This document shows, piece after piece, positions 49,805 through 60,587 of a stretch of DNA of 64,000 nt (within the stretch, counting starts at the first letter, position 1; each line of letters opens with the position of its first letter). The translations under genes were made by a program, and so were the position numbers. The stretch covers positions 50,609,136-50,673,135 of the forward strand of contig CP141136.1 of assembly GCA_035236585.1 (NCBI GenBank), given 5' to 3'. Source of the DNA: Warburgia ugandensis. Lineage: Eukaryota; Streptophyta; Magnoliopsida; Canellales; Canellaceae. The notes under the pieces were generated by a model that worked only from the letters and a program-made list of their open reading frames with translations, was not told the origin of the DNA and searched no databases.

Positions 49805-52498
49805 TATTAGTTTTCCATAAGTTCACGAGCTATTGTAGTGTAGCATGTGCAAGTACGAGTTGATCCCACAAGGACTCACTTAAAGAAATTGGAGTTTTAA
49901 TAAAATTTAATTATTTAAAAATTAAAATTAAATTACAAAAATTAACAGAAAGTGAAATTAGACTTCAGATATGCTTAATCAATGAAATTACAGAGGTGCA
50001 ATTCAAAAAAAAGATAGAAATTTAACTAAAAAAGAAAATTTCACTTCCCTAGACTGCTTATCGTCAATTTCCTCAAATATGGTCTCATAAACTTCAATCA
50101 TCCTTCATCAGTCTCTTTTTGGTGCTTTTGATTGATGATCCATTGGATGGATTAGGCAAATTCCAAAAAGTCTAGAAGATTTGGATTTAAGAGTGTTTTT
50201 GGGTTTTGACAGCTCAAATTTGATTTTTGAATTTTAGATTGAAGATCAGAAGTAGTGGATAAGCTAGGAAGTGTCCTAAGAGCAAGAGATAAAGAGGGAT
50301 TGAAATTTGATGTGGAAAAGGGCATGAATTAATGTTACCCTATTGCTTTAAGCTAAAGCATTGATTCGATTATGCTTAAATCAACCAAGATCTAATTTCT
50401 GGAAATATTTGAGAATAGGGTAAAACCTAAATAAGCAAAATAGGAAGAAAGAAAAAGATGGAACAGACTAAAAGACAAAGAAGGGATGTGTGAGGAATTA
50501 GAAAACCACCTCAATTGGCAAAATTGGATTTTTGCCTCAAAATTTCTTTTCTTCAACCCATAGATGAGGAAAACACAAGGAGTTGTCCTTGTGTTGTTTG
50601 AAACATGGAAATAGAGGGGGAATTGGGGTTTTGAAGGAAATTTGAAGAAAACCCAAGTTGGGTTTTGAGCTGGTGCAAGAAAGAGAAGTATGAAAAGGGA
50701 AAAAAATGTAGACTTGTGACAGTGGTGAATAGGGATAGTGGAAGATGACAGTACTAGTCTAGTGACACAGAGAGAAATAGAGCAGAGGGGTGGGAGAGCT
50801 AGTCTCAGCAGTGGAATACAGCCATGCTTTGGGCATAAGATCAAGTGTTTGGCTCAAATGCCCAAGTTAGCCAACTGGGCAGGGGGGATGCAAGGCTCAC
50901 AGAGGGGTACTCTTGGTCTAAGCTACAGGTGGAGATGGTTGGGGATTGTTGACTGGTGGTGGAGATGGGGATTAGGCGAATAGGGAAGAAGAGAATGAGA
51001 GTAGATAAGCAGAAAGGTGATCGTGCTAGGCTGGTGTGAGTTGAGAGAGGTCGGGTAGCCTGGGTGGTGCGGTGAAGTTGTGAACAGTGAAGAAAAGAAG
51101 CTGGGAAAGAAGTTGTGTCCGTGAGAGAAAGATTGATGCATGAGAGGGAAAGAACAAAGGGATGACGGTTTGGATGGTGTTGTGAATGAAGGCGGAACAA
51201 AGGAAGGAGGAAGCAGAGAATTATAGCTGAAAAACAGAGCAACGAAATACAATGAATAAAGAGGACTGATGTTAACTGTTCAATTTTGGTCAAAATACCC
51301 CTAGTTTAGCATTCAATTAGATCATCTAACCATTCAAGTTTGTAAAATTTAGGTTGATTTTGAATTTAGCTCTAATTGTTCATCAAATCATTAATTTATC
51401 AAAATCAATAGTCAAATGATTATTAAGAGCTAATCTATGGATTAAAGTATGATCGAGAAGAATCTAATTGCATTTTGTATGGTACAAATCAACTAAATTG
51501 AACGTTGAATGGTTTGGATCGAATTGGCAGACTAGATCATTGTCAGGGAACAAAAGGCCCATGGGCAATTGATTCAGGAAGTGAATGTTGAAGAGGAATG
51601 TAAACATGTAAAGAGTTAGTGGGGAAGTTTCCAAAGTCGACGAACTAAGATTAGAAGGAAATTCTAGGGGAATGTTTGAAAAGAGGAAATAGATTATTAT
51701 ATAAGAAAAGAAAGCAATATCCTCTTTCTTAACCTCTCCTTAGGCTGCGCTGGAAGCAGGAAACCCATCACCTCCTTTCCCTTTCTCCACTTCTCTTCTT
51801 CTCTCTCCCTCTTTCTTTTTCTCTTTCCCTCCTCCCCTACATTTTTTCTCCTTCACTCCCCCTCTCTTCCACTTTTCCTCTCTCCCTTCTTTTTCTTCTC
51901 TTCCTTCACAGTACCCTCCACTTCTCCTCTCCAGCACCACTCATAGACCCACCACACCCCCTCACCTGATCTCTCTCACTCTTTCTTTCATGTTCTCTAC
52001 TCTCCCTCTCATTCTCTGATCTTCTCATGCCTCTTACTCTTTCTTGATTACTTCCCTCTCTCTGTTTCTCACCACATGATCCCTCAGTCTCTCATTGTGT
52101 TCACCGCACAACCCAGCACCATTCTTTACTTTAGCACGTGTTGCCCTCTATTTTGCTGGCATCTCCCAATCACCAGTCTGCTCCTTTTTCCCTGTTATTC
52201 ACTTCCCTCTCCTCTTCCTCTCATCTTTGTTTCCCACTGCATCATCTTCCTCTTCTCTGACCAGTACTCATGTTCGCACCATCACCTGCTTCTCTCTCCT
52301 ATTATTCTCCATCACCGTTGCACCTCTCAACCTTCTCTCCCCCTTGGACCATAGGAGGAAAGAGCCTCGCACCTTCTTTCTTCTCTTCTTTGCCCTCACT
52401 TTCTCTACTTCATACCACCCTATGCTGCCCCTCTTTCTCTCCCATGTCACCACCCCTTTCCTTCTCTTGCCATCAGCCAGCATCCAGTCACCAGCCAG

Positions 52499-53513
52499 TG
52501 TTAAGTGTTCAAATTTGGTCAAAATATCCCTAATTTAGTGTTCAATTAGAGCATCCAGGCCATCAATTTCAAGGTTTTTGCATACAATAGTTTAATTTAG
52601 CTTTAATTGGCCATCCAACCGTTAAATTGGAAAATTAACGATCAGATGATCATCAAAGCTATTCAGAGGAACACTGAATGGTTTAGATGATTCTAATTAG
52701 GTCCTGTGCATTGCAGATTAATTGACTCAAGCGTGGCCGCTCCAGATCGAATCAAGGATATCAGATGAGGATGATGAAGTTTCATGGAAAAAGAAGACTT
52801 TGAAGAGTCTTAGGATAGCATAAAGTTGAAGACTTGCAGAGTTCTAGCAAGTCTAGACTTCTAGTAGACCCGACTCTCTCTCTTATCTCTCTTTTCCCTC
52901 TCTCTTATCTTTTCTTTTCTCTTTTCTCTTATCTCTCTCCTCTCTTTACTCTTTCCCTCTTATCTCCCACTCTTTCACGTCTCTCTCCTCCCTCTCCTAC
53001 TTCCTCATCTCCTTCTTCCCTTTTTCCCCTTGCTTCTATGTTTTTCTCCTCTTCTTCCCCACATTTTCATCTAGTTTTAGATGAAAACCAGAATTCCTGG
53101 AACATTACAAGTCTGCCCCTTAGTAGAACTCAGTAATGCCACCTCTGACCTTTGTCTAAAATACCATTTGGGTCCCCAATTTAATTCCATCTGAGTCCCT
53201 AATTTAATACCAACTGTGTCCTTGTGCTATTCCGATTTTAACTTATCCACATTTTGACAAGCTTATCCAGGACTGCTTAATTCATTGCATTTTCTGTGTT
53301 TTTGGAATAAATAATTGTGTAAATTGCAAAAGTTGAATAATTTTAGATTTTAATTTATTGATGGTTTAATTCTGGTATATTCTTTGTTTTGGTTCTTTTA
53401 TTAATTGAATTTTATTGAAAACTCCATCATTTTAAATCAAGTCTCCGTGGGATCGACCCGTACTTGCATAAGCTACACTGCAATAGGCCATGCACTTGCA
53501 AAAAACATCAACA
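52499..53513 (+). repeat. NA-1 5' LTR
   Basis: TGTTAAGTGTTCAAATTTGG at the start, AAAACATCAACA at the end. There is a pyrimidine-rich centre (52860-53040), and the conserved GGGATCGACCCGTACTTGCA segment near the end (53449). It is half the length of the other Athila LTRs here but shares both ends with them. Confidence 0.92.
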
Positions 53514-53515
53514 AG

Positions 53516-53537
53516 TTTTTGGCGTCGTTGTCAGGGA
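53516..53537 (+). other. NA-1 primer-binding site
   Basis: TTTTTGGCGTCGTTGTCAGG immediately after the LTR. It differs from the Athila PBS TTTTTGGCGCCGTTGCCGGGGA only by C to T and G to A changes. Confidence 0.9.
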
Positions 53538-54700
53538 CTTGCAATGGAGTTTTTATAAAATTTAATGAAAAATCCAAAAAAAAATAAAAATTAGGAATTG
53601 CATTTTAGGCATTCTTAGGTGCATCTTTAAACATTTTTAGTGCATAACCACCTAATTTCTTGGAATTGGTACTTATTTCAAATTTTCTTTTTCAGGGAAA
53701 TAGGAAAGGGGAGGAAATTTGCAAGTAAATCTTCATCAACATGAAATTTTTCATGCTTTCCTAGATTAGGATTTTTTTTCTTTTGAGTGAAGCATGTAGT
53801 GAGGACCCTTATAAACTGCATTTTCTATTTTCATTTTAAAGGGTTGTATAATACAGGGCAAGTGTGGGATAAGGTGGCCCACACTTGATCTTCATCAAAA
53901 ACCCCACTATAAGTCTCCTCACTCATTTAAATTCCTAGATTAGGGTTTGCATTTAAAGTAAATTTGCATTGCTTGGTAGCATAAATCATATAGAAAGCAT
54001 CCTCTTATAATTATTGCATTTTTAGGATTTTGCATTAGTTTATCGCTTTTATTTGCATCTTAGGACACGGTGAATGCTTTAAGGTGATATATATGCTAAT
54101 CGAACTACCATGGAGTGTGTAATTAATTAGTAAGGGCACCCTACCCCATAAGATCAAGGGTGGATTTTCTCACCACTCCTTGGCCCACCTAGGATAATCA
54201 CCTCAAGCGCACTACCCTAGCCTTCAATTCAAATTAAAATCAATCAGAAGAGACCTATAGGGCTATCACATGATCGTAGGACACTCTTACTAAGACTCAA
54301 TTTATTGTCACTCCAGTGGCTTTTGAGCACTGTGGTTATTGAGGGTTGTCTAATAGAGCCTCGCTCTTCCCTCATCTCCTGTTGACATTTGTGAGGTTAA
54401 ACGCCTCCTTACACGAGGGTTGTATTAACCACCTTATGAAGAACCTAACTGGTAAGCAATAATCAAGTCTAAAGGAGAGGAGGAGCGCTAGAGTAAGCTA
54501 ATTAAAAGCATTGTCCCCATACAATTTCAAGAAAATCAATATGTTGCTTATTAGCCTCAAGGATTATATTGTGTCCTTTGTTTGTTCATCATTCTAAGAA
54601 GTTAGGTTGTATCATGTAGGTTAGTTTTCATCTTAAAAAAAAAGAAAAAGAAAAAAGAAAAAAAAGGAGCTTATCAAGAAGGGGATAGATTTCATGGATT
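53538..54700 (+). other. NA-1 leader, conserved non-coding
   Basis: It matches the leaders of Ath-2, Ath-3 and Ath-4 throughout 53800-54500 (GGCAAGTGTGGGATAAGG, ATTAGTAAGGGCACCC, CCACTCCTTGGCCCACC, TTGTCACTCCAGTGGCTTTT). It ends in an A-rich run (54637-54667) before the ORF. No ORF of its own. Such regions usually hold packaging and dimerisation signals; that role is inferred here. Confidence 0.75.
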
Positions 54701-54710
54701 AGATGCATTA

Positions 54711-56171
54711 ATGGATCGGCTAGATGTTATGGAAAGTCAATTGCTTACGCTAATAACTTATAAGCAAGTTGCACCACAACCTCAATACCATAATGACTAT
54801 ACCTATTTTGAGCATCCATGTTCCACCCCTTCCTGGCCCCCATCAAGCTCCACATGCAGTGGATACTATCAGGAGCCAATGGATGCACCTAATGCATTCG
54901 CATACCCTAACAATTTTTATTCTGAGACAAATTATCAAGACTCCAATGGATGGCCTAGGAATCATGAACAACCATGGTCTCAGGATTACCAATATCAGGA
55001 AGAACCACAATGGTCTCACCCTGGTCAGTACTACCATGATTACTCAAAATATCAGGGTCAACCATCATGTGTTCAGCCTTTTCAATCCTTTTTCACTACC
55101 CCAATGCCACAGCAATACCAACCCTATGAGTCATTTCCTCTACGAGAAGAACTACTATTAGATGAAAAAATGCAACATATGTGTGAAATAATAGCGCAAG
55201 GGAATAAGGAAATAAGACAAATGATGGAGGATTACACTGAGGAAATAAAATGAGGGATAGAGGAATTTGAGGAAAAACTAAAACAAATTAGGGGCAATAT
55301 CTAGTCATTTATTCTTGATACTAAGATGGAAATTTCCTATGATCCTTATGAGCCATAAAGTCTACAACCATCCTTAGAAATCTCCAACTTCGATATACTT
55401 GAGTCATGTCCTAATTATGATTATGAAGAGACTTCCATTGATGAAGAGCATAACACTTTAGAAAAATCCAACCCTCTTCCTCTAGACACGAGTCCCACCT
55501 ATTTATATGACTCTGATGAAGACACATCTATTGAGGAGATGCTTAAGTTGTTGGATACTGTGCCTCTAATGGACACTTCTAGATTGCAAGCTAGAGTAAA
55601 TCATCCTAAGTATGAAATTCAAATTGAGCCTCTCAATGTAGAAGATGTACCTGATTGGGACCTAGCAGCCTTATTTGAACAAACATCATATGATAATATA
55701 GGCCCAATTGCTACCGTACCTGTGCTTATCAAACATAAAGAAGCAGAGTCAGTTGATATGCATCAACCTATTGTAGGGTACACATCAAAAGATAACGAGG
55801 GTTTCAGCCAAACCTTGTCCCCGCCTCTGGTAATGCAAGAACAACATATTAGAGAAGGGCAGAGTCAGGTTATTACCCTAGTTCAAGACAATGATAGGGA
55901 CATTGAGGAAAAGAATAAATTGCATAGAATGGTCATTATTATCCCTCAATTTGGTCAAGACAAGGACTGGTTGTCACCATATGGTCTAAGAAAATACACG
56001 GTAGTTCATGGGGTCATTGAGTTACCCTCACCTCAATTTTTGAGGTGGAGCAATTATATTGACTACCATGAAATATTGAAGATGGGGGATCATCAATATG
56101 GTTCCACCACTCTTACAATTACGGTGATCTACTGTATTATATTCATATCACCACCTAAAATTTCAAGGTAG
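54711..56171 (+). pseudogene. NA-1 ORF, ~486 codons with three in-frame stops
   Basis: A single frame runs from ATG 54711 (the frame is open back to 54606) to TAG 56169-56171. It is broken only by TGA 55251, TAG 55302 and TAA 55356, each one transition away from CGA, CAG and CAA. No frameshift is seen. The N-terminal third is rich in Y, Q, P, S and W (QDYQYQEEPQWSHPGQYY), followed by a charged helix-like stretch (MQHMCEIIAQGNKEIRQMM). The middle is acidic (DEDTSIEEMLKLLDTVPLMD), and the C-terminal part has LSPYGLRKYTVVHGVIELPS. The SIEEMLKLLDTVPLMDTSRL segment resembles the Ath-4 linker SIEEVNNCLDVAPIMDTSKL (46018-46335), so part of the ORF probably derives from Athila gag-pol. Its function is unknown. 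Confidence 0.75.
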
Positions 56172-57982
56172 AGGCCATATATAGATTACCGCAAAATTCT
56201 AAAGTGGTGTGAGAATTCTTGCCATTTCATCTTAGGGTTAGGATTATGACAAATAAAGCTAACCCAGTTAGCTCTAGGTTTGGAAAGTTAGGTTAGCTAA
56301 TGTCTAGCTGAAGACGTTAAACTTAGAGCTTATTGGGAGGCAAACCAAAGGTTTAGAGTCTACATCCCTCCACTTTCATATAGAATCCTATGTTTTCAAA
56401 CATTAGGGACAATGTTTCATTCAGGTTGGGGGGTGTAAATGCACTAAAGATTTTCTTGAAAAAAAAAAAGGATGAAAATTTTTGAGAAAAAAAAAAGTTT
56501 TAAAAAAAGAGAGTTCCATGAGAACTGAATGTTCAGAATTTAGAAAATATACTGTTTTCACCTCTTAATGGGAATGCATGTGATTAGTTTTGCATGTCAT
56601 TCATGTTTCGAAGCATTTTATGAAAGTTAATTCTCGAAAACCATTTACACATAGCACATAATCAAGACTAATATGGACGTATGACTTAGAGACCCTGAGA
56701 AAAATCAGTGGAAACCTATAACCTAGTGAGAGTTTGAGACTATCTTCTTTTAGAGAGTTATAAGTAATTCCCTGATTTCTTTAGCATACATACATTAGTG
56801 TGATCCAGTTATCCTTGTTTTGGTTAAACATCTAGAATAAAGAGGAGTAATAGCTTTAATTCTAGAATTTTATTGAATCTGATAGGCTTTAGGAAACCTA
56901 GGAAATGATATAGGCCATCCTTGCTCAGCCCAAGACATAAAGCCTATGCAATATAATATACCACTAGTTAGCCTTTTGAGCCTATTATTAAGCTTTTTCT
57001 TTCTTAAACCCATTCACCTTAACCCAGAATAACCCAGTAAAATAAATAACCATTACCCATCTTCAACATGAGTAGAGTAGAAAAGGTTAAAAAATAGGAC
57101 AAAAAGTAAAACAAGTGAGAAAAAATTAAATGTCTTTCTTCCATAGAAAAAAGAAAAGAAAAGAAAAGAAAGACCGAAGTCTAAAAGAGAAATTCACTTC
57201 AAGTACAAACCAAAAAGAAAAGTTGTCCTATTAGATAATTATTGAAGTCATCTACTCAATTTTGAACCTTTGAAATCTATATACCTTTCTTTTCTAAACC
57301 TGTCCTAAGCCTACATTTCATCCTATTTAAAGACCTATTGATCTTAGGTGGACATAGCCTTAAAGAGGAGATAAAAAGAAAGAATTAAGGTAAAAGACCC
57401 CTAATATTCTTGATGTTAGCATCCACTCCTAGGGATCACTTTCCTTTGTCTCATAAGCTTTGAAAAGAATTATGTGAACTATCAGCTTGTTGGATTCAAT
57501 CACATAATGAGAGAAATATATTAAACCCCTTATCTGAGAGTTTATTTCTAGTCGTATACCCATGAGGATTTGAGGTCAAAGCATATTTTCAATGGAATAT
57601 AAGCATATCCAATTAGAAGTTAATATTTATGTGGCTGTACACACACATATGCACTTTGAGAAATATCTCAAATAATATGTCTTTAATATGTGTATGGTGT
57701 GTAAAATTGTCAAATCCTCTTCATTAAGTTGCGAAAAACTAGTCAATTTGCTAATGAATGAAGATTCTTTGAGATAAAATAAGGGACTTGACTTTACTGA
57801 ATTTTGTGGGTATATTCACTGCAAACCCTCGTGAGGCCTAACTCGTCCACTAGGGGTAACCTAGGGGTTCAAGGGCTTGTTGCATGTGCTAAATGCAATC
57901 GTGAGTATCTACCAAAGTGGCATCTTGTACTAGTTTTGTAAAATGGTTGTCTGCATGTTTTGCTCGGGACTAGCAAAATGCT
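56172..57982 (+). other. NA-1 non-coding tail
   Basis: 1.8 kb without an ORF between the ORF stop and the PPT. The ACATTAGGGACAATGTTTC block (56400) and GGTTGGGGGGTGT (56424-56436) mark the same point as the end of pol in Ath-1, Ath-3 and Ath-4. The remainder is collinear with their tails. A-rich runs at 56459-56510 and 57150-57170 are simple sequence. Confidence 0.75.
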
Positions 57983-57994
57983 GGTTGGGGGGTG
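57983..57994 (+). other. NA-1 polypurine tract
   Basis: GGTTGGGGGGTG lies immediately before the 3' LTR start TGTTAAGTG, the expected plus-strand priming site. The same 13 bases (with the next T) occur at 56424-56436. Confidence 0.85.
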
Positions 57995-58999
57995 TGTTAA
58001 GTGTTCAAATTTGGTCAAAATACCCCTAATTTAGTGTTCAATTAGACCATTCAGGCCATCAATTTCAAGGTTTTTGCATAAAATAGTTTAATTTAGCTTT
58101 AATTGTGGCCATCCAACCATTAATTTGCAAAATTAATGGTTAGATGATCATCAAAGCTAATCAGAGGAATACTGAATGGTTCAGATGATTCTAATTGGGT
58201 CCTGTGCATTGTAGATTAATCGACTCAGGCATGGATGCTCCAGATTGAATCAAGGATATCAGATGAGGATGATGAAGTTTCATGGAAAAAGAAGACTTTG
58301 AAGAGTCCTAGGACAGGATATAGTTGAAGACTTGTAGAGTTCTAGCAAGTCTAGTCTTGTAGTGGACCCCACTCTCTCTCTTATCTTATCTTTTCTCTTA
58401 TCTCTCTCCTCTCTTTTCTCTTTCCCTCTTATCTCCCACTCTTTCACGTCTCTCTCCTCCCTCTCCTACTTCCTCTTCTCCTTCTTCCTTCTTCCTTCTT
58501 CCCCCTTGCTTCTATGGTTTTCTCCTCTTCTTCCCCACATATTCATCTGGTTTTAGATGAAAACTAGAATTCCTGGAACATTACAAGTCTGCCCCTAGTA
58601 GAACTCAGTAATGCCACCTCTGTCCTTTGTCTGAAATACCATTTGGGTCCCCAATTTAATTCCATCTGAGTCCCTAATTTAATACCAACTGTGTCCTTGT
58701 GCTATTCCGATTTTAACTTATCCACATTCTGACTATCCAAGGACAAGCTTATCCAGGACTCCTTAATTCATTGCATTTTCTGTGTTTTTGGAATAAATAA
58801 TTGTGTAAATTGTAAAAGTTGAATAAATTTAGATTTTAATTTATTGATGGTTTAATTCTGGTACATTCTTTGTTTTGGTTCTTTTATTAATTGAATTTTA
58901 TTGAAAACTCAATCATTTTAAATCAAGTCTGCATGGGATCGACCCATACTTGCATAACCTACACTACAATAGCCTGTGCACTTGCGAAAAACATCAACA
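57995..58999 (+). repeat. NA-1 3' LTR
   Basis: Aligned end to end with 52499-53513 apart from small indels in the pyrimidine-rich centre. It starts TGTTAAGTGTTC and ends AAAACATCAACA. Confidence 0.92.
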
Positions 59000-60587
59000 G
59001 CCAACCCAGAGGAGGAAACCCGTGTGGGTTTCCTCTTTCTCTCCTTTTCTCCCTCTCTCTTCCCTTCTTCTTTAGTTCCCTCTTGTCCTCCTCTGTCGGG
59101 TTCCCCTTCTTCCCCATTTCCTCTTTTGTTTTAATCTAATTTTTGCTCAAATTCCAATTTTGTCCATGCGCTTTTTCTTAAATTCCTAATCTATCCTTGA
59201 TTTTAATTCCCTTTGTGTCCTTGTCCCATTACTATTTTTTACTTTATCTTCATTTTGTTATTCAGGAGTTGCTCAATCCAACCCCATTAATTAAGGCTTA
59301 ATCTAATTAACAAGTTAGCCTTAATCACTAAGATTTCTTAATTTCTCCTCTATTTCTTCTCTGATTTTTAATTAACTTTTAGATTTCATTCGTAAGACAT
59401 TCCTAAACTTAATTAATGTCTTTGATCTTCAATCTGAAATATATAAAATGATCTAGACCATCCAAATCCCAAAATTACCATTTACTCGAGATCTTTAAAA
59501 TTTATAGGAATCTGACAAATCCAATTGGTAGATCTTTAATCAAGATACAATAAAGACATTTATGAAGGCTGATCAACTTCAAGAAGACCATATTTGAAGA
59601 AATTGATAGTTATTAAGCTAGGAAAGTAGATTTTCATGTTATTTAGGTTTATTTTCTCTCTTTTTGAATTGAATATTTTGCAATTTTTAGAAGTTGAATA
59701 GATCTAAACCTTTATTTCATTTCCAGTAATTTTTTATTTATTTTAAATTTTTAGCAATTAAATTTTATTTAAACTCCCACTTTTTAAGTCAAGTCCTCAT
59801 AGGATCAACCCATGCTTGCATTAGCTATACTACAATCGCCCGTGCACTTGCTATAAAACACAATCAACAACTAGGAAAATAAAAAAATGACAAACAGAGG
59901 GAATGGAAAGCATGGAAACAGTGAAAAACAATCAAAGAGAATGAAACAAAAAATTGAAGAAAAGGAGAGTGTGGTGCTTCCTATTGTCCAATTCGGGAGA
60001 GTAGAGAGAGTATTTAAACGTTGGGAAGAGGGAGTAAATATGTGGGATGGTTTTCTTACAAAGAAGAAACTCAAGAGAAATTAGAAAGGGAGGGACTAGT
60101 GAAGTGAGAAAGGTATGGTGGAAAGAGAGGGGTAGAAGGGAAAGGGGTGGCCTACCTCCCCACCACCTTCTAATTTGCCTTATTCCACATTCCTTCTACT
60201 TACTTTCCTCCTTGAAGACTTCTATTATTGGGGCTTTCCAAATTTTCTCCATATTTTCCTTTTAAACAAAGTTTCCTTTAAGCAATTATTCCATCTACAC
60301 CATTCAATCTCTATTGGGTGATCTGCACCATTGAAATTTGATTTGAAACATGCAAGCCTATTTTGGCTGATCTATAAGATAAAAGACTAGATTAGAGTCA
60401 TTTAAAGCATTCATTAAGCATTTGATTAGCTTTGATGTTCATTTGAATGTTAATTTTGACAATTTACAATTGGAAGGTAAATTTGAGCTAAAATTCATAT
60501 TTTATCTAAAAATCATCAAATTATAAGTTAGATGATCTAATTAAATGCTAAACTAGGGGTCTTTTAGCCAAAATAAAACACTTAACA

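Larger units (their letters stand above)
52499..58999 (+). mobile_element. NA-1: complete non-autonomous Athila-like LTR element (6.5 kb)
   Basis: Two LTRs of 1015 and 1005 bp in direct orientation, PBS, leader, one broken ORF, non-coding tail and PPT. There is no protease, RT, RNase H or integrase motif in any frame. The flanks GCCAG (52494-52498) and GCCAA (59000-59004) look like a 5-base target duplication with one change. The LTRs differ by several percent (about 30 differences by eye in the first ~390 bases), so insertion is not recent, but it is the youngest layer of this nest. Structurally it is a LARD-type element, probably mobilised by Athila enzymes. Confidence 0.9.
51270..59869 (+). 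mobile_element. Solo Athila LTR, interrupted by NA-1 (51270-52498 and 59000-59869)
   Basis: It starts TGTTAACTGTTCAATTTTGG at 51270 and ends ACACAATCAACA at 59869. The conserved GGATCAACCCATGCTTGCAT..CGCCCGTGCACTTGC end lies at 59802-59851. No interior follows; Ath-4 LTR sequence resumes on both sides. It contains a long CT-rich tract (51720-52490, resuming at 59030). ORFs there (52095-52538, 51740-51940) are compositional. Confidence 0.85.
49805..60587 (-). mobile_element. Ath-4 5' LTR, interrupted (49805-51269 and 59870-60587)
   Basis: The left piece begins on the plus strand with the decayed LTR end and the TATTGTAGTGTAGCATGTGC segment. The right piece ends with AAAACACTTAACA at 60587, i.e. 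TGTTAAGTGTTTTATTTTGG on the - strand, followed by AAAGACCCCTAGTTTAGC. Together they make about 2.18 kb, close to the solo LTR (2.10 kb). The interruption is a + strand solo LTR with near-duplicated flanks, ACTGA (51265-51269) and ACTAG (59870-59874). ORFs at 50392-51293 lie in pyrimidine-rich LTR sequence. Confidence 0.85.

Noticed and set aside
50392-51293. Two 150-codon - strand ORFs that look like secreted proteins
   Set aside because: They are the purine-rich part of the Ath-4 5' LTR read in reverse. Hydrophobic composition follows from CT-richness, and no homologous frame is kept in the Ath-3 LTR.
52095-52538. 147-codon ORF, and others in the same tract (52270-52533, 51740-51940)
   Set aside because: They lie in a pyrimidine-rich LTR tract with overlapping ORFs in several frames and S/L/F/P-only composition. 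The tract continues after the NA-1 insertion at 59000.
54711-56171. NA-1 ORF as a host gene captured between LTRs
   Set aside because: Part of it resembles the Athila protease-RT linker, there are no intron-like breaks, and it sits exactly where gag starts. An element origin is simpler.
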